10,318 nt of DNA from the NCBI GenBank assembly GCA_964482395.1, contig CAYZXK010000226.1, positions 1 to 10,318 of the forward strand, read 5' to 3'. Under the pieces are notes generated by a model. It was not told the DNA's origin, did no database searches, and saw only the letters and a list, made by a program, of their open reading frames with translations. This DNA is from CAYZXK01 sp964482395. Lineage in GTDB: Bacteria > Planctomycetota > Phycisphaerae > UBA1845 > Fen-1342. A program made the position numbers and the translations under genes. This document shows, piece by piece, positions 1 through 5,345 of this stretch (positions are counted from its first letter, which is position 1; the number at the start of each line of letters is the position of its first letter).

Positions 1-1
1 A

Positions 2-193
2 CCCTACACCTGGCAGGTGAGCGGCGGCGCACTGCCTGCGGGCCTGGCTCTCGACGAATCGGCCGGCGTCATCTCCGGCACAACCTCAGCCCAACCCGGC
101 ACGTACACCGTCTCCTTGCAAGTGACAGACAGCGACGATCCGCCTACACTGGCGGAAAAGGAGTTCGCGATCGAAGTCCGGACCGGATCATGA
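2..193 (+). CDS. C-terminal end of an Ig-like-domain surface or secreted protein (partial)
   Basis: Only the last 63 residues are in the window, in an open frame entering from the left edge and ending at a TGA (191-193). The visible part reads like the end of a putative Ig (He_PIG/cadherin-like) module: a TWQVSGGALPAGLAL segment, then the loop DESAGVISGTTSAQPGTYTV, then SLQVTDSDDPPTLAEKEFAIEV. The pattern LPxGLxLd..tGvIsGTp...Gty.v.v.vtDs..p....f.i.V is the hallmark of this family. Such domains usually occur in tandem in large extracellular or cell-surface proteins. The upstream domains, signal peptide and overall function cannot be seen. It may share a transcript with the lipoprotein gene 204 nt downstream, but nothing in the sequence proves it. 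No terminator is evident after the stop. Confidence 0.8.
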   Translation, partial: PYTWQVSGGALPAGLALDESAGVISGTTSAQPGTYTVSLQVTDSDDPPTLAEKEFAIEVRTGS

Positions 194-385
194 CAGCCTG
201 GCCGTCAGCCCCCGGCGGAATCGGAGCCTCGACTGTGGGGAGGCGGCCATGGTTGAGCCGGCACCAAGCGGTTCGGTTACAAGCGCGGCCTAGGGACGAT
301 TCCGGGAGGTACAGGTCATGCACCGCAAAGGCCAGTCCGCCGCAACCGACTCTGTGCCGCAGCATTGGGCAACGGGGACAGCGAC

Positions 386-400
386 GGAGTACGTGACGTG
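386..400 (+). promoter_or_regulatory. Ribosome binding site and GTG start of the lipoprotein gene
   Basis: GGAG at 386-389 lies 8 nt before a GTG at 398-400. This choice makes the protein begin MLRQFLLILPLSGLIVGGC, a compact lipoprotein signal peptide. The first possible start in the frame, TTG at 365, would add 11 polar residues before the signal peptide and has no comparable ribosome site, so GTG 398 is preferred. Confidence 0.55.
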
Positions 401-1123
401 CTCAGACAATTCTTGCTCATATTGCCGCTGAGCGGCCTGATCGTCGGCGGCTGTACCATCCACTGGCAGATTGACGATGGTCCGGGCGACAATTCAGTCG
501 GTACCATAACCATCGGCGGTTCAACAACCACTTATTTGGATCTGGCCGACGCAACCATGGTGATTTCGCGGCCGGTCGGCGATAACACGGCCAGGGTAGC
601 TGCCACCATCCGGAGCCAAAGCGGGCGAACCGTCCGATTGACTGCCGGCCAGTCGGTCGAGGTCAACGGAGTCGCCTTGACCAGGCCGGATGCGAAGGGC
701 GAGTACGGCGCAACTGTCGATGCAGCATCAACTTATACAATCACAGTGGACGAGCCCAGCCACGGGGTCCAGAACACCGAGATCGATAGCCCGCCGGAGT
801 TTGAAGTCACCTCGCCGGCTGAGGGCGGGAGAGCATCGCTGTCGGGCTTCACCCTGACCTGGACCAAGCCGAACGATCGGTTGCAGGTCGAGATCGAATT
901 ATCGCAAGTCCTTGCCGGAGAGCTTGTTACAGTCACGTTCGGCCCATATACGGATACAGGCGAACGAGAATTCCTGGCTCGCGACCTGAGCGATCTGCGG
1001 CAAGGTGCCGAGCTAGTCATTACGGTTACTAAGGTTAATACGGTTAATCGGATAGCGGGCTTTGATTCCGGAACGGCTTCAGTGCGAGTCGGGGCTACCC
1101 GGACGGTGGTGCCGGGCCCGTAG
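398..1123 (+). CDS. Predicted lipoprotein with beta-rich mature domain, function unknown
   Basis: A 241-aa protein from the GTG at 398. Residues 1-19 form a lipoprotein signal: Arg3, a hydrophobic stretch LLILPLSGLIV, and a VGGC box with Cys19 as the likely lipidated residue. The mature part opens with TIHWQIDDGPGDN and a Thr/Gly-rich stretch. It continues with alternating beta-strand-like segments (MVISRPVGDNTARVAATIR, then VRLTAGQSVEVNGVAL). From about residue 132 a second segment (PPEFEVTSP, SGFTLTWTKPNDRLQVEIEL, ELVITVTKV) looks like an Ig/FN3-type sandwich. No catalytic motif was seen. I do not recognise a named family. Two beta-sandwich domains on a lipid anchor fit a periplasmic or outer-membrane structural or binding protein. 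It lies between an Ig-domain protein and the pilus/secretion cluster, so a surface role is plausible but unproven. Its codon use looks less extreme in GC than that of the cluster downstream. Confidence 0.8.
   Translation: MLRQFLLILPLSGLIVGGCTIHWQIDDGPGDNSVGTITIGGSTTTYLDLADATMVISRPVGDNTARVAATIRSQSGRTVRLTAGQSVEVNGVALTRPDAKGEYGATVDAASTYTITVDEPSHGVQNTEIDSPPEFEVTSPAEGGRASLSGFTLTWTKPNDRLQVEIELSQVLAGELVTVTFGPYTDTGEREFLARDLSDLRQGAELVITVTKVNTVNRIAGFDSGTASVRVGATRTVVPGP
1021..1047 (+). repeat. Three imperfect 9-nt tandem repeats inside the lipoprotein gene
   Basis: The units are TACGGTTAC, TAAGGTTAA and TACGGTTAA, directly abutting. In frame they encode the three-residue repeats TVT, KVN and TVN near the C-terminus of the lipoprotein. 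The tract length is a multiple of 3, so gain or loss of a unit would keep the frame. It is probably a small local duplication in a beta-strand. Confidence 0.6.
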
Positions 1124-1147
1124 GGGTCTCAGAGCCCGGACGGCACC
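1108..1147 (+). terminator. Possible imperfect hairpin at the end of the lipoprotein gene
   Basis: GGTGCC (1108-1113) plus GGGC (1114-1117) can pair with GCCC (1134-1137) and GGCACC (1142-1147), with a small bulge. The structure spans the stop codon. There is no T-tract after it, so it is at best a weak or factor-dependent terminator. GC-rich sequence makes such pairings common by chance. Confidence 0.25.
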
Positions 1148-1338
1148 CAGGCAGGCCGGACCCGACCGAAGTCCAGGCCGCCCAGAGAGTTGGTTGCGGC
1201 TAACCCTTGCCCGATCCAAGATATGAGGATTCGGTCGAGCGCGGAAAAGATGGGAACTGCGGGAGTTGCTGGACGTCTACAATTACGTGGCGGCTGCCGA
1301 GCGGGCAAAGCCGCCTCGAAGCTCGCCAAGCCAGCCGG

Positions 1339-1371
1339 CCCGAGCGGAAGGCTTAATAGATCGGGTTTTTT
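1339..1371 (+). terminator. Weak rho-independent-like terminator candidate
   Basis: A 5-bp stem, CCCGA (1339-1343) with TCGGG (1361-1365), encloses a 17-nt loop and is followed directly by six Ts (1366-1371). This is the only T-run of that length after a stem in the region between the lipoprotein gene and the pilM-type gene. The stem is short and the loop long, so confidence is low. Confidence 0.2.
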
Positions 1372-1478
1372 CCGGAGCAGACCTGCGGGCTGGCTGCGGC
1401 AACCAGGCAGCCTCCAACGTCCGCACTCTTGGACTGCCCGATTCAACGGGTTGGCCGCGCTGTGAGAATCGGTGCCGG

Positions 1479-1493
1479 CGCCGGGCCCCGGCG
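1479..1493 (+). other. Perfect GC hairpin in the leader of the pilM-type gene
   Basis: CGCCGGG (1479-1485) and CCCGGCG (1487-1493) are perfect reverse complements around a single base, giving a very stable short hairpin once a few loop bases open. It ends about 35 nt before the ribosome site of the downstream gene. It could act in mRNA stability or attenuation, or be a by-product of GC content. Confidence 0.35.
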
Positions 1494-1527
1494 TGACCGC
1501 GGGAGGCGGCCGCCGGGTTGGTGCCGC

Positions 1528-1532
1528 GGGAG
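1528..1532 (+). promoter_or_regulatory. Shine-Dalgarno of the pilM-type gene
   Basis: GGGAG lies 8 nt before the ATG at 1541. It supports that start, which gives an N-terminus running straight into the actin-like phosphate-1 motif as in other PilM proteins. Confidence 0.6.
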
Positions 1533-1540
1533 CGTAAGCC

Positions 1541-3745
1541 ATGGCTTCAGGAAACGCGGTTTGGGGCATTGATATCGGGCAATGCGCGCTGAAGGCCATC
1601 AAGCTGCGACCGGCCGAAGACGGCAAGGTCGAGGCAGTAGCCTTTGACGTAATTGAACACCCCAAAATTCTTTCTCAACCGGATGCGGACCGGGACGAGC
1701 TGATTGCGGCGGCGCTGGAGAAGTTCGCGTCGCGGAATGCCTGGCAAGGGGATCAGTTTGTGGTGGGCGTGCCGGGGCAGCAGACCTTCGCCCGGTTCTG
1801 CAAGATGCCGCCCATTGATCTCAAGAACGCCAAGAAGGTGCACGACCTAGTCCGGTACGAGGCCAGTCAGCAGATCCCGTTCGACATAGACGATGTGGTC
1901 TGGGACTATCAGGTATTCACGACCGAGGGCTCGCCGGACATTGAGGTGGGCATCTTCGCGATCCGCAAGGACCTGATTCGCAAGCATCTGGGGTATTTCG
2001 GGGCGGTGCGGATCGCGCCGATGGCGGTGCAAACCATTCCCGCGGCCCTGTACAACTTCTGCCAATTTGACGGGCAGGCGGTCGGCGACGGGGGCGCCAC
2101 GGTCCTGATCGATGTGGGGAGCCAGAACACCGATTTGATCATCGTCGAGCCGAACGCGGCTTGGACGCGGAACATCCCGCTGGGTGGCAACACGTTCACC
2201 GAGGCGCTGGTTCGGGCATTCAAGCTATCATTCGCCAAGGCTGAAAGCCTCAAGCGGTCTGCGGCGGACAGCAAGTATGCCCGACAGATTTTCCAGGCCA
2301 TGCGGCCGGTGTTCGCCGACTTGGTCGGTGAGGTGCAGCGGTCGATCGGCTTCTTCAGCTCGACGCATCGGGGCATCGAACTGCGCAAGGCCCTGGCTCT
2401 GGGGAATGCGTTCCGGTTGCCCGGGCTGCAAAAGTACCTGGAGAACAACCTGACCATTCCAGGCGGAGTGGTCAAGCTGGAGAAGTTCAACAAGCTGGTG
2501 CTGCCTTCCACGGTGAATTCGGCGCTGTTCACTGAAAACATCCTGAGCTTCGCACCGGCGTACGGCTTGGCTTTGCAGGGCCTGGGGCTGGCCAAGATCC
2601 GGGCCAGTCTCCTGCCGACCGAATTGGCCCGGATCGCGATCTGGCAGAGGAAGAGGCCTTACTTCATTGCCACGGCGGCGGCGGTGATGGTTGCCGCCGG
2701 CATCCCCTGGATCGCCAACGGACTGGACAAACAGGCGCTGGAAAGCAACACCCAGGCTCGCGACCGCATTACCCGGATCCTCAGTGAGGCCAGGAACTTT
2801 CGTGGCGAGTATGAGAAGGTCCATACCAACACCGCGCAGAAAGAGAACGACATCGCCACCCTGCTCAAGCTCCAGGAGCACAAGCGGGTGGTGCCGCGTC
2901 TGATGGCCCTGGTGAACGAGGCTATGCCGGAGTTGAATCCGCCCGAGCTGGCTCAAGTTGCTTCAGCCGAGGAGCTGAAGGAGCTGATCCAGTCCGATCC
3001 TGCCAAGTATGATCGAACTGTGCGGGGCCAACTGATTATCGAGTCGTTCAAGGTCGAATACGTACCCAACCTGGATACTGCTGAGCTGGGCGGGTCGACG
3101 CCGCGTGGCGGCATATCGCCCCGAAGCGGACGGGCCGCGCCGGCAGCACCCACCGCCCCACCAGCCGGCGGGGGGGGCCGAAGCCGTTGGCTGGCCGGCG
3201 GGGGCGGGGGCCGCATCGCGCCCGGCGGGGGCCCCGCACCCGGCCCACAAGCCGAGCTGGGCGGAGGCGGTCCGGCCGGCAAGCCGGCTAACGCCGGCCT
3301 GGTGGTGCGAGTGCAGGGCCGCCTGCTTTACGGCCGGAGCCCGGCCGATGCCGTCCAGTGGCTCACCCAGAATTACTTTGAACGCCTGCGCGAGTTCAGC
3401 CAGCAGCCTGGCCTGGGTTTCCACATTCCGCCGGATGACCCCCAGCAGGGCAAAACCTCTATCGTCAGTGCCCCGCCAGTCCGGTATCACCAGGCAGTGG
3501 GGCCAGGTGGACCACTGACCGGAGGACCGACCCCGTCGGGCGCTCAACTGCGGGACCCGGTGACCGGCGAAGACACCAGCAACGACTGGAAAGTCGAGTT
3601 CGCATTCAAGGTGAAACTGGGCGAGGCCCCCAAACCGAAAACGGAGCCGGAACAGGCCGGCGGCAAGCCGGGACCGGGTGGCGGACCCCCGGCGGCAAGC
3701 CCGCCCAAACCCGCCGGCGGCCGGGTAGCGCCGCCCCGCGGTTGA
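1541..3745 (+). CDS. pilM: Type IV pilus assembly protein PilM fused to a PilN-like part (GspL-like layout)
   Basis: 734 aa, about twice the usual PilM length (around 350 aa). Residues 1 to about 345 are a PilM/SHS2 actin-like domain. It has a phosphate-1 motif WGIDIG (8-13, Asp11), the segment RYEASQQIPFDIDDVVWDYQV typical of PilM, a phosphate-2 motif LIDVGSQNTD with Asp191, GGN near 215, and ALGNAFRLPG (Gly288-Asn289). Then comes IRASLLPTE (353-361), matching the INLLP motif with which PilN binds PilM, followed by basic WQRKRP and one membrane helix (374-392). A helical, probably coiled-coil segment follows to about 440. A Gly/Pro/Ala linker (517-586) leads to a C-terminal alpha/beta segment (VVRVQGRLLYG through WKVEFAFKVKLG, 588-694) compatible with a PilN/GspL ferredoxin-like fold. 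The tail is Pro/Gly-rich. Known role of the family: inner-membrane platform linking the cytoplasmic assembly ATPase to the periplasmic PilO/PilP parts. The PilM call is firm; the PilN part is inferred from motif, order and topology. Confidence 0.92.
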   Translation: MASGNAVWGIDIGQCALKAIKLRPAEDGKVEAVAFDVIEHPKILSQPDADRDELIAAALEKFASRNAWQGDQFVVGVPGQQTFARFCKMPPIDLKNAKKVHDLVRYEASQQIPFDIDDVVWDYQVFTTEGSPDIEVGIFAIRKDLIRKHLGYFGAVRIAPMAVQTIPAALYNFCQFDGQAVGDGGATVLIDVGSQNTDLIIVEPNAAWTRNIPLGGNTFTEALVRAFKLSFAKAESLKRSAADSKYARQIFQAMRPVFADLVGEVQRSIGFFSSTHRGIELRKALALGNAFRLPGLQKYLENNLTIPGGVVKLEKFNKLVLPSTVNSALFTENILSFAPAYGLALQGLGLAKIRASLLPTELARIAIWQRKRPYFIATAAAVMVAAGIPWIANGLDKQALESNTQARDRITRILSEARNFRGEYEKVHTNTAQKENDIATLLKLQEHKRVVPRLMALVNEAMPELNPPELAQVASAEELKELIQSDPAKYDRTVRGQLIIESFKVEYVPNLDTAELGGSTPRGGISPRSGRAAPAAPTAPPAGGGGRSRWLAGGGGGRIAPGGGPAPGPQAELGGGGPAGKPANAGLVVRVQGRLLYGRSPADAVQWLTQNYFERLREFSQQPGLGFHIPPDDPQQGKTSIVSAPPVRYHQAVGPGGPLTGGPTPSGAQLRDPVTGEDTSNDWKVEFAFKVKLGEAPKPKTEPEQAGGKPGPGGGPPAASPPKPAGGRVAPPRG
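3170..3231 (+). repeat. G-rich low-complexity tract with an eight-G run (possible G-quadruplex)
   Basis: The coding strand has G-runs at 3170-3177 (8 G), 3200-3204, 3206-3210 and 3227-3231, within codons for the Gly-rich linker of the PilM-PilN protein. Four runs of at least five G on the mRNA-like strand could form a long-loop quadruplex. The eight-G homopolymer is also prone to slippage, and a one-base change would shift the frame before the C-terminal domain. Confidence 0.5.
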
Positions 3746-3785
3746 CCACTGCGGCGGCATGGAGGATCAAGCCGGGCGGCCTGTC

Positions 3786-3790
3786 AGGAG
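3786..3790 (+). promoter_or_regulatory. Shine-Dalgarno deciding the start of the PilO-like gene
   Basis: AGGAG lies 8 nt before ATG 3799. The longer open frame could start at TTG 3742, overlapping the end of the previous gene. That would put 19 extra residues in front of the membrane anchor and lacks a ribosome site, so ATG 3799 is chosen. Confidence 0.65.
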
Positions 3791-3798
3791 AAGCAGTC

Positions 3799-5196
3799 AT
3801 GCAGTTTGTCAAGGCTTATTGGGTTCTGCTCGCCAGCGGCGTGCTGACTGTGGCCGGGATCGTCCTGGCCGTGCTGGGCATGACCAGCGACGCCGTGGTC
3901 CAGGCGATGAAAACCCGCATGCAGACCGCCGCCGAAATCAACACCCTGCGCGGCAGCGCCCAGAACGCCGACACCATCAACGCCGAACGCGAGTTGGGCC
4001 AGAAATTCGACCAGGAATACGAAGCGGTAGTGCGGATGGCTGAGAGCATCAATGAACGGCGGCCGCTGATGGACGGGGTGTTTCCCAAGCCGGCCCAAAT
4101 GGAGCTGCCCTACCGCTTTCGCGACGCCTACAAGGACCAGATCCGGGAGCTGCCCAGCCGGCTGAAGGCCGGGTGGCTGCCCACTCCTCAGGAAATCGTC
4201 GATGAGGCGGAATTCCTGGCCGACCTGGCCAGACGCGACAAGGAGGCGGAAGGGGACCAGCCGCAGTCGGTCCGGCCGAGCGAACGGCTGGGCGGCAACA
4301 CGCGGATGATGCCCACTCCGCCGGCAGCGCCCCCGCCCAGCGGGGGCGGCGGAAAGAGCGCCCGGACCGCCGGTGGACGAACGCCGGGCGGACGGGTGCC
4401 TGGGGCGGCCGGGCAACCGGCGCGGGGTGCGGCCCAGGAGGCCCAGGAAATGCCAAGCCTGCCCACCGGGGTCCAGTCAGAGGAAGCTCGACAGCGGGCA
4501 GTGATCAAAAAGGCCCGCAGCATTCGCATCTATGCTTCGCCGGAAAGCTCGTTCCATGTCAGCCCCATCGTGCAGTCGCATGAGCCGCCCTCCCCCGCCG
4601 ACATGTGGTATGCCCAGGTCAGCTTGTGGGTGCAGCAGGATCTGGTGGAAGCTATCGCCCGGGTGAATGAGGAGGCGGTTCAACAGGCCGGCGGCAAAGA
4701 GGTCGGAGTCACCGGCATGCCGGTCAAGCGGATCGAGAGCATCCAAGTACTGGGTTACGTAACCTCCAACGGCATGCTGCTCCCGTTCCCGACCACCAGC
4801 ACCGGCGTCCGGTCCAGCGCCGCCCCAGCCGTGGCGGCACCCGAGTCGTTCACCGGTCGGCGGAGCGACAGCCAGTTCGACGTCATCCGCCTGACTCTGA
4901 CCGTGATCGTCGACCAGCGCCAGGTGCTCAAACTGATCGACAGCATCACCCGCACCAACTTCTACCAGTTGGTGAGCGCCGAGTACAAACTGGTAGACGG
5001 GATGGATCCGGCGGGGTACCTGTACGGCGACGGGCCGGTCGTCCAGGCAGTGCTCGATTTCGAGGGCTACTTGGCCCGCAAGGTGTATAAGGAGATGATG
5101 CCGGAAGAGGTTTTGGTGGCCCTCGGGGCCGCCAAAGGCAGTGAGCCGGCTCAACCTCAGCAGACCAGCGGCGGCAGAATGCCGCGGCGGTACTAA
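3799..5196 (+). CDS. PilO-like (GspM-like) inner-membrane assembly protein
   Basis: 465 aa, much longer than a classical PilO (about 200 aa). It has a short cytoplasmic start (MQFVKA), one membrane helix at 7-28, then a helical, probably coiled-coil region (about 30-160) with charged heptad-like stretches. A disordered Pro/Gly/Arg linker follows (about 165-222; PPPSGGGGKS at 178-187). Next is an alpha/beta region (SIRIYASPESSFHVSPIV, WYAQVSLWVQQDLVEAIARV). The C-terminal segment, about 355-448 (VIRLTLTVIVDQRQVLKLID, TNFYQLVSAEYKLVD, VVQAVLDFEGYLARK), has the strand-helix-strand pattern of PilO's ferredoxin-like domain. It lies 53 nt after the pilM-type gene, the usual PilMNO order. PilO pairs with PilN in the periplasm to align the assembly platform; here the partner would be the C-terminal part of the PilM fusion. 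Assignment rests on topology, order and fold pattern, not on a diagnostic motif. It may be annotated elsewhere as hypothetical. Confidence 0.62.
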   Translation: MQFVKAYWVLLASGVLTVAGIVLAVLGMTSDAVVQAMKTRMQTAAEINTLRGSAQNADTINAERELGQKFDQEYEAVVRMAESINERRPLMDGVFPKPAQMELPYRFRDAYKDQIRELPSRLKAGWLPTPQEIVDEAEFLADLARRDKEAEGDQPQSVRPSERLGGNTRMMPTPPAAPPPSGGGGKSARTAGGRTPGGRVPGAAGQPARGAAQEAQEMPSLPTGVQSEEARQRAVIKKARSIRIYASPESSFHVSPIVQSHEPPSPADMWYAQVSLWVQQDLVEAIARVNEEAVQQAGGKEVGVTGMPVKRIESIQVLGYVTSNGMLLPFPTTSTGVRSSAAPAVAAPESFTGRRSDSQFDVIRLTLTVIVDQRQVLKLIDSITRTNFYQLVSAEYKLVDGMDPAGYLYGDGPVVQAVLDFEGYLARKVYKEMMPEEVLVALGAAKGSEPAQPQQTSGGRMPRRY

Positions 5197-5204
5197 AGGC
5201 CCCA

Positions 5205-5219
5205 GGCCGTAAAGCGGCC
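5205..5219 (+). other. Short hairpin after the PilO-like gene
   Basis: GGCCG (5205-5209) and CGGCC (5215-5219) form a perfect 5-bp stem with a TAAAG loop, 8 nt past the stop codon. There is no T-tract. It could protect an mRNA 3' end or lower read-through to the next gene. Confidence 0.35.
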
Positions 5220-5228
5220 CGGTCGTTC

Positions 5229-5258
5229 GGGGCGGAGCCGGCGCCGGCCAACCGCCCC
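5229..5258 (+). other. Strong GC hairpin between the PilO-like gene and the next gene
   Basis: GGGGCGG (5229-5235) pairs with CCGCCCC (5252-5258). The loop contains a perfect 12-bp palindrome, GCCGGCGCCGGC (5237-5248), that can fold further. With the hairpin at 5205-5219 this makes a structured 149-nt spacer inside the cluster. It lacks Us for intrinsic termination; partial polarity or mRNA processing is possible. Confidence 0.4.
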
Positions 5259-5332
5259 CAGCCCGGAAAAACGACTCTCACCCAGGCTGACCGGCCCGCG
5301 AAAGGCCCGGCGGTGCCCGGTTAGAAAGGCTT

Positions 5333-5337
5333 AGGAG
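5333..5337 (+). promoter_or_regulatory. Shine-Dalgarno of the third cluster gene
   Basis: AGGAG sits 8 nt before ATG 5346, the same motif and spacing as for the PilO-like gene, and it supports this start. Confidence 0.65.
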
Positions 5338-5345
5338 AACCTGGC

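Larger units (their letters stand above)
1124..1540. other. 417-nt gene-free leader region upstream of the pilM-type gene
   Basis: I see no convincing gene here. Short open frames on both strands lack good starts and family features. It holds a weak hairpin followed by six Ts (CCCGA 1339-1343 with TCGGG 1361-1365, then T1366-1371). A second hairpin pairs GGCTGC (1392-1397) with GCAGCC (1407-1412), and a strong GC hairpin lies at 1479-1493. The length suggests that the promoter and 5' leader of the pilus/secretion operon lie here. I cannot identify a promoter reliably. Confidence 0.5.

Noticed and set aside
190..396. A 68-codon + strand frame starting with ATGA overlap at the end of the Ig-domain gene
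   Set aside because: The overlap is suggestive of coupling, but there is no ribosome site, the product is Arg/Gln/Ser-rich without features, and it runs to the start of the lipoprotein gene.
1129..1665. A 178-codon minus-strand open frame across the leader region and the start of the pilM-type gene
   Set aside because: It overlaps the well-supported start of the PilM domain, lacks a recognisable family, and is Pro/Ala/Arg-rich as expected for antisense reading of GC-rich DNA.
3541..3745. Frameshift or assembly error at the Pro/Gly-rich tail of the PilM fusion
   Set aside because: The tail continues in the same frame after the WKVEFAFKVKLG strand to a stop 53 nt before the next start codon. 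Pro/Gly-rich sequence recurs in the neighbouring proteins, so it looks genuine rather than out of frame.
2963..3760. A 265-codon minus-strand open frame opposite the second half of the PilM fusion
   Set aside because: Antisense to a continuous frame with coherent domains; low-complexity Arg/Gly/Ala/Pro content and no ribosome site of note.
3742..3798. Longer N-terminus for the PilO-like protein starting at TTG 3742
   Set aside because: No ribosome site; it would overlap the preceding stop codon and place a polar stretch before the membrane anchor. ATG 3799 has AGGAG at 8 nt.
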